Shown here piece by piece: positions 1 through 5,958 of a stretch of 9,818 nt of DNA. The translations under genes and the position numbers were made by a program. The stretch lies in the NCBI GenBank assembly GCA_016936035.1, contig JAFGPU010000284.1, positions 1-9,818 on the forward strand. The letters run 5' to 3'. Position 1 is the first letter of the stretch, and each line of letters starts with the position of its first letter. A model generated the notes under the pieces. It searched no databases, had not been told where the DNA came from, and worked only from the letters and a program-made list of their open reading frames with translations. Source of the stretch: Acidimicrobiales bacterium (GTDB lineage Bacteria; Actinomycetota; Acidimicrobiia; Acidimicrobiales; VFJN01).

Positions 1-108
1 CACCAGCACATCACCACCTGAGAGACGCCAGAACCACCCGCCGACCCCCGACCCGCACATCCGGCGTCTCCCACCAGCACATCACCATCTGAGAGACGCC
101 AGAACCAC
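1..108. repeat. 37-bp direct repeat, two copies 71 bp apart, with hairpin arms
   Basis: A 37-bp sequence at 1-37 recurs at 72-108 with one mismatch (C at 17, T at 88). The copies are separated by 34 bp of unrelated, C-rich sequence. The second copy is part of a larger palindromic unit: GGCGTCTC at 63-70 pairs perfectly with GAGACGCC at 93-100 around a 22-nt loop. The first copy has the same right arm (22-29), but its left arm would lie before the window start. I therefore read the true unit as about 46 bp (63-108), repeated with a period of 71 bp and cut by the left edge. It lies in a non-coding stretch 3' of the leftward oxidoreductase gene. A dispersed palindromic (REP-like) element is the most likely reading. 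A CRISPR array end is possible by length but less likely. Confidence 0.8.
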
Positions 109-183
109 TGGCACGTGCATCTGCGGCCGTGGAGGTGCACCCGAGGGGCGGAACCCCCGCCGCCCGCGGGACGACGTGGTGGT

Positions 184-229
184 GCCGACGACGGGGACGT
201 CGCCGGCCGGGCGACGCGCGGCCGTCGGC
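184..229 (-). terminator. Nested GC-rich hairpin behind the oxidoreductase gene, candidate terminator
   Basis: On the minus strand, just after the stop codon at 232-234, CGTCGCC (198-204) and GGCGACG (210-216) form a perfect 7-bp stem with a 5-nt loop. GCCGAC (184-189) and GTCGGC (224-229) form an outer 6-bp stem around it. No U-rich tract follows, so this is not a textbook intrinsic terminator. GC-rich actinobacteria often have such tract-less hairpins at gene ends, and the position 3' of the operon fits that role. The rest of 109-183 shows no gene. It holds only a weak GGGG/CCCC hairpin near 145-157. Confidence 0.4.
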
Positions 230-231
230 GT

Positions 232-1263
232 CTAGCCGTTGACGAGCTCGGAGATCTGCGTCAGCAGCGAGGGCGGACCGGCGACCAGCAACGACGTCAC
301 ACACGTCTGCCGCCAGCGCTCGAGGTCGTCGCGGATCTTGGCCGGAGGTCCGATCAGGTACACGTCTTCGACCATGGCCGTGGGGACCGCAGCGGCGGCG
401 TCGGCCTTACGGCCGTCGAGGTAGGCGTCCTGGATCTTCTCGCATTCGGCGCCGTACCCGAGCCGCTCGAACACGTCCTTGTGGAAGTTGCGGTCGCGGG
501 CGCCCATGCCTCCGATGTACAGCGCCAGGTTGGGGCGCAGCAGATCGGCGCAGGCCTCGACGTCGTCGCCCGGCACCACCGGTACGACGCAGGCCACCTC
601 GAAGTCGTCGGCGGTGCGGCGAGCACCCGGCCGCGCGAAGCCCTCGGCCAGCGCCGCCCGGTAGAAGCCGTCGGCCTTGGGCGAGAAGAACATCGGGAGC
701 CAGCCGTCGGCGATCTCGGCGGCGAGCGCCACGTTCTTCGGTCCCTCGGCCCCCAGGTAGATGGGGATGTCGGTGCGTAGAGGCCGCACGATCGACTTGA
801 GCGGCTTGCCGAGACCGGTGCCGCCCTGCAACGGCATGGCGTAGTGCTGGCCCGCGAACGACACGGGCTCGTCTCGGGCGACGACGCGCCGCACGATCTC
901 GATGTACTCGCGGGTGCGGGCCAGGGGCTTCGCGTAGTCCTGCCCGTACCACCCCTCGACGACCTGGGGGCCCGACACCCCGAGGCCGAGGATGAGGCGG
1001 CCGCCGGAGAGGTGGTCGAGCGTGATGGCGGTCATCGCCGTGGAGGCCGGCGTACGGGCGGAGATCTGGGTGATCGCGGTTCCGAGCTTGACCCGTTCGG
1101 TCCGCGCTCCCCACCAGGCGAGGGGCGTGAAGCAGTCGGAGCCGTAGGCCTCGGACGTCCAGATGGAGTCGAACCCCAGGTCCTCGGCGGCGGCGATCTG
1201 CTCAGCAGCGTCGGGCGGCGGGCCGCTCGACGGCCAGTAGCCGACGATGAGGCCGAGCTTCAC
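232..1263 (-). CDS. LLM class F420-dependent oxidoreductase, Rv3520c-like
   Basis: This 343-residue protein belongs to the bacterial luciferase-like (LLM) family. These are TIM-barrel enzymes, and in actinobacteria this branch typically uses the deazaflavin coenzyme F420 for hydride transfer. The substrate is unknown. It opens with the first barrel strand KLGLIVGYW (2-10). Residues 46-62 (TPLAWWGARTERVKLGT) and 82-107 (LDHLSGGRLILGLGVSGP, then VVEGWYG) are the signature blocks. GAEGPKNVALAAEIADGW (171-188) is a further conserved block. These match my memory of the mycobacterial Rv3520c subfamily closely, and 343 residues is its usual length. Rv3520c lies in the M. tuberculosis cholesterol region, which fits the steroid-type signals next door here, but a steroid role is inference. 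The start is a GTG with no clear ribosome-binding site. It overlaps the upstream stop as GTGA, so translation is probably coupled to the coiled-coil gene. Confidence 0.93.
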   Translation of the reverse strand: MKLGLIVGYWPSSGPPPDAAEQIAAAEDLGFDSIWTSEAYGSDCFTPLAWWGARTERVKLGTAITQISARTPASTAMTAITLDHLSGGRLILGLGVSGPQVVEGWYGQDYAKPLARTREYIEIVRRVVARDEPVSFAGQHYAMPLQGGTGLGKPLKSIVRPLRTDIPIYLGAEGPKNVALAAEIADGWLPMFFSPKADGFYRAALAEGFARPGARRTADDFEVACVVPVVPGDDVEACADLLRPNLALYIGGMGARDRNFHKDVFERLGYGAECEKIQDAYLDGRKADAAAAVPTAMVEDVYLIGPPAKIRDDLERWRQTCVTSLLVAGPPSLLTQISELVNG

Positions 1264-2561
1264 TTGATCTTGACGCCCGGGTCGGACCCGTTGGCCTCCT
1301 TGGCCTTCTCCTCGGTCTTGCCGTCGTCGCCGCCGTCGATCGCCTGGTCGACGGCGTCCTGCAGGTCGTCGGCCTTGTCGGCGACCTCTTCGATGGCCTG
1401 CTCGGTGCCGGGCAGGTTGCCGAGGCCGGCGAGGCCGGACAGCATCTCGCGCAGCTGCGTCAGCTGGCCGGTGACGGCGTCGCGCTGGCGGGTGAGCTCG
1501 GCGACCTCGCGCTCGGCCTCCTGCTTGGTGACCTCGGCGTGCGTCTTGGCCTCGAACACCAGCTGCTCGGCCTCGGACTTGGCGTCGGCGACCGCGCGCT
1601 CGGCGAAGGACTTGGCCTTCTCGATGATGTCGTTCGACTCGGCCTCGCTGTCCTTACGGCGCCGATCGGCGGCCCGGTCGATCTCCTTGGCCCGCTCGTC
1701 AGCCGCCTTGGCCCGCTGCTCGGCCTCGGCCACCAGCTTCTGCGTGGCGGCCATGGCGGCGTCATGACGCTCGCCTTCCTCGCGCTCGGCCTTCTCGCGC
1801 CGTTCGGCCAGCTCGAGCTCGAGCGCCTGCAGCTCGGCCTCGCGCTTCTCCTTGGCCTTGGTGAGCAGCTTGGACGCCGCAGCCCGCTTCTCCTCGGCCT
1901 CGCGGGAGGCGACGTTGCGCAGCTCGATGATCTCGCGCTCGGCGGTGGCCCGCACCGTGGCGATCTCGCGCTCGGCCGTGGCCCGCAGCTCGGCGACCTC
2001 GTGATCGGTGGTGGTGCGGAGCTGGGTGGTCTCGCGCTCGGCCTCGGACCGCAGGGTCTCGACCTCGCGACGGGTGCTGTTGCGCAGGTCGTTGGCCTCG
2101 CGCTCGGCCGAGTCGCGCGTGGCCTTGGCCTCGCGCTCGGCGGCGGTCTTGACCGCGGTGGCCACCGCACGGGCCTTCTCGACCACCTCCTTGGACTCGA
2201 GGTGGGCGGCAGCGATCAGCTTCTCGGCTTCGCGCTTGGACTCGCCCCGGTGCTCCTTGGCCTGCTCCTCGGCGAGGCGGAGCAGCTGCTCGACCCGGGT
2301 GCCGAGCCCGGACAGCGTGGGTTGGGCCCGCTCCTCGAGCTGCTTGGCCTGCTCGGCCACCTTGCGCTCGAGCTCGCTGATGCGGTCGCGAGCGTCGGTC
2401 GTACCGTGCTTGGCCTTGGACGCCGCGTCGCTGAGCTCGTCGATGCGGGCGTGCAGGCGCTCGATGAACATGTCGACCTGCGTGCGCTCGTAGCCCCGGA
2501 GCACGATCGTGAAGTCGGGTGTCCCACCGTTGGCGGGTGACGGCGACGAGGTTGTACCCAT
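1260..2561 (-). CDS. DivIVA-domain long coiled-coil protein
   Basis: This 433-residue protein is almost entirely charged and alpha-helical, with no signal peptide or membrane segment. Residues 16-45 (DFTIVLRGYERTQVDMFIER, then LHARIDEL) match the N-terminal DivIVA domain, which in actinobacteria targets proteins to curved membrane and cell poles. A short linker with LSGLGTRVEQLLRLAEEQA (83-101) follows, a block typical of actinobacterial DivIVA-like proteins. The coil then runs to about residue 370. Residues 138-236 form nine successive 11-residue (hendecad) units, most with R at the first place and AERE in the middle. The tail is Gly/Asp/Lys-rich (376-433). Polar growth, division or envelope scaffolding of the DivIVA/Wag31 or FilP/Scy kind is inferred. 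The ATG start has a GGGGA-type site 3-7 nt upstream. It is the first gene of a unit with the F420 oxidoreductase, which it overlaps by 4 bp. Confidence 0.88.
   Translation of the reverse strand: MGTTSSPSPANGGTPDFTIVLRGYERTQVDMFIERLHARIDELSDAASKAKHGTTDARDRISELERKVAEQAKQLEERAQPTLSGLGTRVEQLLRLAEEQAKEHRGESKREAEKLIAAAHLESKEVVEKARAVATAVKTAAEREAKATRDSAEREANDLRNSTRREVETLRSEAERETTQLRTTTDHEVAELRATAEREIATVRATAEREIIELRNVASREAEEKRAAASKLLTKAKEKREAELQALELELAERREKAEREEGERHDAAMAATQKLVAEAEQRAKAADERAKEIDRAADRRRKDSEAESNDIIEKAKSFAERAVADAKSEAEQLVFEAKTHAEVTKQEAEREVAELTRQRDAVTGQLTQLREMLSGLAGLGNLPGTEQAIEEVADKADDLQDAVDQAIDGGDDGKTEEKAKEANGSDPGVKIK
1854..2150 (-). repeat. 33-bp coding repeats encoding nine hendecads
   Basis: This stretch encodes residues 138-236 of the coiled-coil protein as nine consecutive 11-residue units. 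Examples are RDSAEREANDL, RNSTRREVETL, RSEAERETTQL, RATAEREIATV and RATAEREIIEL. At DNA level the 33-bp units share the GCGCTCGGC core (plus strand) but have diverged. The pattern suggests growth by internal duplication followed by drift. Hendecads differ from the usual heptads and favour straight or slightly right-handed coiled coils. Confidence 0.8.
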
Positions 2562-2703
2562 AGGTCCCCAACTATGTCAGACGTGGCAAGGCGTTCGCCC
2601 TGTTCGGGGCCGGTTGTGCCCGGTCCGTAACAGTAGCCGTCCCGAGGGGTGGCGGGGAGACGACCGACGGCGAGAGCTCACGTGCTCAGGCATGCAGGGG
2701 GAC

Positions 2704-2733
2704 TCGACCCAGAACTGAAACGTGTTCTAGTCT
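2704..2733 (+). promoter_or_regulatory. Candidate promoter of the Rieske oxygenase gene
   Basis: TCGACC (2704-2709, four of six bases of TTGACA) and TAGTCT (2728-2733, the actinobacterial TAnnnT form of the -10 box) are separated by 18 bp. Transcription would then start near 2740, giving a 5' leader of about 40 nt that contains the ribosome-binding site at 2771-2776. The KstR-type operator sits between and over the two boxes, which is the arrangement expected for repression. Confidence 0.5.
2716..2729. promoter_or_regulatory. KstR-type operator, TGAAACGTGTTCTA
   Basis: The 14 bases fit the mycobacterial KstR consensus TnnAACnnGTTnnA at every fixed position. KstR is the TetR-family repressor of cholesterol and lipid catabolism genes. 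Dyad symmetry continues one step out on both sides (C/G at 2715/2730, A/T at 2714/2731), giving ACT-AAC-GTT-AGT arms. The site is centred 60 bp before the ATG of the Rieske gene and overlaps its candidate -10 box. The match is seen directly. That a KstR homologue binds here is inferred, and no such gene lies in the window. It could also affect the divergent coiled-coil gene, though that start is about 155 bp away. Confidence 0.75.
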
Positions 2734-2770
2734 GGTGCCGAGCCCGCCGTCGTGGTGCCGACCGGCCCGT

Positions 2771-2776
2771 GAGGAG
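2771..2776 (+). promoter_or_regulatory. Ribosome-binding site GAGGAG that fixes the Rieske start
   Basis: GAGGAG lies 6 nt before the ATG at 2783. It excludes the longer in-frame reading that would begin at 2735, because that start has no such site and its extra 16 residues resemble no family sequence. Confidence 0.8.
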
Positions 2777-2782
2777 CCCGAC

Positions 2783-3844
2783 ATGAAGAACCGGTATCCG
2801 TTTCCCATCCCGTTCGGATGGTTCTGCGTTGGCCACCCGGAGGACTTCCCCGTCGGCGAGCCCAGGCCGCTGTACTACTGGGAGCAGCACCTGGTGGCCT
2901 GGCGCGACGTCGAGGGCACCGTCCACGTGCAGGACGCCTTCTGCCCCCACCTCGGCGCCCACCTCGGCCACGGCGGCAGCGTCGACGGCTGCGAGCTCGT
3001 GTGCCCGTTCCACGGCTGGAAGTTCGACGCCGAGGGCACCAACACCGACATCCCCTACAGCGAGCGCGTCAACCGCAAGGCGCGCCTGCGCACCTACCCC
3101 GCCATGGAGCGCAACGGCGTGGTGCTCGTGTGGTACCACCCGGACGGCGAGGCGCCGATGTGGGACATCCCCGAGGTGCCCGAGCTCGCCGACCACCCCG
3201 ACTGGTCCACCGTCATCCGCACCGAGTACGTCATCGACGCCTCGGTGCAGGAGATGGCCGAGAACGCGGTCGACGCCGCCCACTTCCGCTACGTCCACAA
3301 CACCGCGACGGTGCCGGAGCTCGAGGAGTACACCACCGGGTTCCCCGAGGCGATCATGCGCTCGTCGCAGAAGTTCCCCACGCCCCGTGGCGTGATGGAA
3401 GGCCACATCGACACGCACGCGTGGGGCCCGGGGGTGTCGCAGGTCAACTTCAGTGGGATCGTCGACACGATCAACTACGCGGTCACCACCCCGATCGAGG
3501 CCGACCGCTGCATCGTGCGGTTCAACTTCCGCTTCAAGACGATGGGCGACGAGAAGACGACCCGCAACGTCGGCCGTGCCTTCGTGGCCGAGGTCGACAA
3601 GCAGGTCCGCGAAGACCAGCCCATCTGGGAGCACAAGGCCCACCTGGTGCGGCCCGCGCTCGCCGACAACGACGGGCCCTTCATGAAGTTCCGGAAGTGG
3701 GCGGCCCAGTTCTACGCCGAGCCCGTCGCCGACGACCGGCTGGTGTACCCGCCGCCGTTCTGGCCCGACCGGGTGGACGACGCGCCCGCCAAGGCGACGG
3801 CGTCCGCGCGCTACATGAACGAGGCGCCGCCCGCCGAGAGCTGA
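2783..3844 (+). CDS. Rieske [2Fe-2S] non-heme iron oxygenase, KshA-like
   Basis: This 353-residue protein is the terminal oxygenase of a Rieske-type monooxygenase. It receives electrons from a separate reductase and hydroxylates or desaturates its substrate with O2. The N-terminal Rieske domain (about 5-118) has cluster ligands C54 and H56 (CPH) and C74 and H77 (CPFHGW). The C-terminal catalytic domain has the iron site E160-x3-D164-x2-H167-x4-H172. The likely third ligand is D297 in NDGPFMKFRKW, which parallels the EEDG..YQ.RRWY segment of 3-ketosteroid 9-alpha-hydroxylase KshA; IWEHK at 281-285 parallels KshA IWKHK. The protein is somewhat shorter than KshA, and the animal cholesterol desaturases (DAF-36/Neverland) are related, so a sterol-like substrate is a reasonable inference but not proven. 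No reductase or ferredoxin gene lies in the window. A KstR-type operator precedes it. It appears to be transcribed alone. Confidence 0.92.
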   Translation: MKNRYPFPIPFGWFCVGHPEDFPVGEPRPLYYWEQHLVAWRDVEGTVHVQDAFCPHLGAHLGHGGSVDGCELVCPFHGWKFDAEGTNTDIPYSERVNRKARLRTYPAMERNGVVLVWYHPDGEAPMWDIPEVPELADHPDWSTVIRTEYVIDASVQEMAENAVDAAHFRYVHNTATVPELEEYTTGFPEAIMRSSQKFPTPRGVMEGHIDTHAWGPGVSQVNFSGIVDTINYAVTTPIEADRCIVRFNFRFKTMGDEKTTRNVGRAFVAEVDKQVREDQPIWEHKAHLVRPALADNDGPFMKFRKWAAQFYAEPVADDRLVYPPPFWPDRVDDAPAKATASARYMNEAPPAES

Positions 3845-3937
3845 CCCACCCGACGGCGGCAGACCTCCGCAACCGGCAGGCGGCCGCATCAGGCCTGACC
3901 GGCCGACGACGGCTGATCCGCCGAGTGCCCGTTCGGC

Positions 3938-3968
3938 GCGGCGCGCCGCCCGATAGCGTCGGCGTCGG
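3938..3968 (+). promoter_or_regulatory. Candidate leaderless promoter with 12-bp palindrome before the sensor kinase
   Basis: TAGCGT (3954-3959) fits the TAnnnT -10 form. It ends 8 bp before the GTG start at 3968, so transcription would begin at or within a base or two of the start codon. No Shine-Dalgarno sequence precedes this GTG, and an in-frame TGA at 3914 rules out a much longer protein. Directly upstream, GCGGCGCGCCGC (3938-3949) is a perfect 12-bp palindrome. It could be an operator at the promoter or a hairpin ending the Rieske transcript. No good -35 is visible. The rest of the 123-bp gap (3845-3937) shows nothing else. Confidence 0.4.
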
Positions 3969-5176
3969 TGTCGCGCATCGACGACCAGCGAGACGACCTG
4001 ATCGACGGTGACGGCCAGGCCGCGCTCGACGATCCCGCGGTGGCCGCCGAGGTGCTGGCGGCGTTGTCGAACGCCGTCCGTGCAGTCAGCCTGGGCTCGT
4101 CGCTCGAGCGGGTGCTGCACCGGCTCGCCGCCAGCGCCCGCGACCTCGTCGGCGCCCGGTACGCCGCCATCGGCATCCCCGAGCCCGAGGGCGAGGAGTT
4201 CGCCCGCTTCGTGACGGTCGGCATGAGCGACGAGCTCATCGCCCGCCTGGGCCCCCTGCCTCGCACCCACGGCCTGCTCGACGCCATGCTCGTCGACCCC
4301 TCGCCCTACCGCACCCCCGACATCACCCAGGACCCGCGGTTCCGGGGGTGGTGGCCGGCCGCCCACCCCGAGATGCGCTCGTTCCTCGGGGTGCCCATCG
4401 TGTCCGCCGGCGACATCATCGGCGCCTTCTACCTCACCGACAAGGAGGGTGCGCCGGCCTTCACCGACGCCGACGAGGCGGCCGTGGTGCTGCTGGCATC
4501 GCACGCGGCCATCGCCATCGACCAGGCCCGCCTGTTCGAGGACAGCCGCGAGCTCGCGCTCGTCGAGGAACGGGGGCGGCTCGCCCGTGAGCTGCACGAC
4601 GCCATGAGCCAGTCGCTCTTCAGCCTGCAGCTGGCGGCCGAGACCGCGACGACGCAGCTGGCCGACGACCCCGCCGCCGCTCGCCGGCAGCTCGACGCCG
4701 TGCGCTCGCTCGCGACCCGGCTCGCCGCCGAGCTGCGCACGACGGTCGACGGCCTGCGGCCCACCGACCTCGAGCGCGACGGGCTCGAGGCGACCCTGCG
4801 CGACCAGCTCACGGTCGCCGGGCGGGCCCACGGCGTCCCCGTGACGTTCACCACCACGGGCCTCCCGGCCCTCGACCCCGACGCCGAGCACCAGATCCTG
4901 CGCATCGCCCAGGAGGCGGTCACCAACGCGCTGCGCCACGCAGGCGCCGGGCAGGTCGACGTCACCCTCCGCACCGAGCCCGGGAAGGACGGCCGCGAGC
5001 TCGTCCTCCGCGTCGTCGACGACGGGCGAGGTTTCGACCCCGACGCCCGCGCGGTGCGGGCCCGCCGGCTGGGGCTCACCTCGATGCACGAACGAGCGGC
5101 GTCCCTGGGCGGCGGGTTGACGATCCGGTCGTCTCCTGGTGCTGGCACGGCCGTCGAGCTGCGCTGCCCGGCATGA
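3968..5176 (+). CDS. GAF-domain sensor histidine kinase, NarL/DevS type (HisKA_3)
   Basis: This 402-residue cytoplasmic histidine kinase has no membrane segment. A GAF sensor domain spans about 45-190. Its centre, with PLPRTHGLLDAMLVDPSPYR near 96-115 and HPEMRSFLGVPI at 133-144, strongly resembles the first GAF domain of the mycobacterial DevS/DosT oxygen and redox sensors. The dimerisation and phosphotransfer helix (HisKA_3) holds the phosphorylated histidine H210 in RLARELHDAMSQSLFSLQL. The HATPase_c domain shows the N box EAVTNALRHA (N320), the G1 box DDGRGFD (351-357), GLTSMHERA (369-377) and the GAGT lid (391-394). It phosphorylates, presumably, the response regulator encoded next, whose ATG overlaps this stop as ATGA. 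DevS has two GAF domains and this protein only one. The ligand (heme, flavin, small molecule or none) cannot be told from the sequence alone. Confidence 0.93.
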   Translation: MSRIDDQRDDLIDGDGQAALDDPAVAAEVLAALSNAVRAVSLGSSLERVLHRLAASARDLVGARYAAIGIPEPEGEEFARFVTVGMSDELIARLGPLPRTHGLLDAMLVDPSPYRTPDITQDPRFRGWWPAAHPEMRSFLGVPIVSAGDIIGAFYLTDKEGAPAFTDADEAAVVLLASHAAIAIDQARLFEDSRELALVEERGRLARELHDAMSQSLFSLQLAAETATTQLADDPAAARRQLDAVRSLATRLAAELRTTVDGLRPTDLERDGLEATLRDQLTVAGRAHGVPVTFTTTGLPALDPDAEHQILRIAQEAVTNALRHAGAGQVDVTLRTEPGKDGRELVLRVVDDGRGFDPDARAVRARRLGLTSMHERAASLGGGLTIRSSPGAGTAVELRCPA

Positions 5177-5892
5177 CCCCGTCCGACGGCCCCGATGGCG
5201 ACGAGCGTCCGGGCGACAGGGCGATCCGGCTGGTCATCAGCGACGACCACCCGGTCGTCCGCCAGGGCCTGCGCTCGTTCCTCGAGGCCCAGGGCTTCGA
5301 GGTCACCGCCGAGGCGGGCGACGGCGCCACGGCCGTGCGGGCCGTGCAGGAGACCCGCCCCGACGTGCTGCTCACCGACCTCGTCATGCCCGGCGTCGAC
5401 GGCATCGAGGCCATCCGCCGGCTGCGGACCGATGGCGCTCCCGTCCGCATCCTGGTGCTCACCAGCTTCAGCGGGTCCGACCAGGTGGTGCCCGCCATCC
5501 AGGCCGGCGCCGACGGCTACCTGCTCAAGGATGCGGGGCCCGCCGCCCTCGCCGAGGCGATCCGTGCGGTGCACCGGGGCGAGCCGATGCTGGCGCCGGA
5601 GGCGGCGGCGGTCGTGATGGCGCGGGTGGCAGGCGACGGGGTGCGACACGCCACGTCGCCCGCGGCGAGCGAGCCGCACCCCGACCTCGACCGTCTGACC
5701 GCCCGCGAGCGCGAGGTGCTCGCGGGTCTCGGCCGGGGCCTCTCCAACCGCCAGCTCGCCGAGGAGCTGTACGTGTCGGAGAAGACCGTGAAGACCCACG
5801 TGTCCAACGTGCTCGCCAAGCTCCGGGTGGCCGACCGGACCCAGGCCGCCCTCTTCGCCGTGCGCGTCGGCCTCGTCGACCCCGGCCGCTGA
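5173..5892 (+). CDS. NarL/FixJ-family response regulator with LuxR-type HTH
   Basis: This 239-residue transcription factor is the partner of the kinase just upstream. The receiver domain (about 18-137) carries the acidic pocket D24-D25, the phosphorylated D69 in LLTDLVMPG, the switch T97 in LVLTSFS and K119 in GYLLKD. A linker of about 35 residues with a short Ala/Pro/Ser stretch leads to the LuxR-type helix-turn-helix (about 171-236): LTAREREVLAGLGRGLSN followed by AEELYVSEKTVKTHVSNVL, with K204, T205, K207 and H209 in the recognition helix. All catalytic and switch residues expected of an active regulator are present. The first 17 residues are a charged extension. Translation is coupled to the kinase by the ATGA overlap. 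Targets are unknown. The pair resembles DevR/DevS and LiaR/VraR-type systems. Confidence 0.95.
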   Translation: MTPSDGPDGDERPGDRAIRLVISDDHPVVRQGLRSFLEAQGFEVTAEAGDGATAVRAVQETRPDVLLTDLVMPGVDGIEAIRRLRTDGAPVRILVLTSFSGSDQVVPAIQAGADGYLLKDAGPAALAEAIRAVHRGEPMLAPEAAAVVMARVAGDGVRHATSPAASEPHPDLDRLTAREREVLAGLGRGLSNRQLAEELYVSEKTVKTHVSNVLAKLRVADRTQAALFAVRVGLVDPGR

Positions 5893-5950
5893 GCTCGCCG
5901 GCCGCTGATCGCGCTGGCCGCTGAGCGCGCCGGCCAGTGAGCGCGCCGGC
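5884..5950. repeat. 16-bp tandem repeat, four copies plus a partial fifth, over the regulator stop codon
   Basis: Units begin at 5884, 5900, 5916 and 5932, with a fragment at 5948. The consensus is GGCCGCTGAGCGCGCC. The first unit includes the last codons and the TGA stop of the response regulator (5890-5892). Because 16 is not a multiple of three, the TGAs at 5890, 5906, 5922 and 5938 fall in all three forward frames. Within it CGCGCT (5910-5915) pairs with AGCGCG (5924-5929) around an 8-nt loop. It fills nearly the whole 66-bp gap between two convergent genes and could help end both transcripts, though no U tract is present. Confidence 0.85.
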
Positions 5951-5958
5951 CCGGTCGA

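Larger units (their letters stand above)
2562..2782. promoter_or_regulatory. Divergent control region between the coiled-coil and Rieske genes
   Basis: These 221 bp separate two diverging genes and contain no credible coding frame. The right part (2704-2776) holds the Rieske promoter, operator and ribosome-binding site, listed separately. For the leftward gene I see only weak candidates on the minus strand: TACTGT (complement of 2630-2635) and CATAGT (complement of 2571-2576) as -10-like hexamers, neither with a convincing -35. The middle part (2640-2700) is GC-rich with short restriction-type palindromes and shows nothing I would call functional. Confidence 0.5.

Noticed and set aside
1..108. 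CRISPR array
   Set aside because: Only two copies and one spacer are visible, there is no cas gene in the window, and the hairpin arm outside the core repeat fits a palindromic dispersed element better. It is not excluded without the flanking sequence.
115..780. Rightward 221-codon frame starting in the left intergenic region
   Set aside because: It runs antisense through the oxidoreductase gene, is Arg/Gly/Val-rich and shows no domain or Shine-Dalgarno site.
844..1767. Rightward 307-codon frame over the oxidoreductase/coiled-coil junction
   Set aside because: It overlaps two supported genes on the other strand and ends in a Ser/Ala-rich shadow of the coil.
1539..2540. Rightward 333-codon frame with Leu/Gly repeats opposite the coiled-coil gene
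   Set aside because: Its low-complexity Leu-Gly pattern is the antisense image of the Ala/Glu/Arg hendecads. The DivIVA domain and coil on the other strand are clearly the real product.
2735..2782. Longer N terminus for the Rieske protein
   Set aside because: The upstream start has no ribosome-binding site, lies next to the predicted transcription start, and adds 16 residues without family similarity, while GAGGAG sits 6 nt before the ATG at 2783.
2678..5089. Very long leftward open frame (803 codons) opposite the Rieske and kinase genes
   Set aside because: It spans two well-supported genes and their intergenic region, its translation is His/Arg/Gly/Val-rich with no recognisable motif, and such frames are expected opposite GC-rich coding sequence.
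5893..5958. Classical intrinsic terminator between the convergent genes
   Set aside because: The repeat contains a 6-bp hairpin but no U tract on either strand, so it is listed only as a repeat with possible terminator activity.
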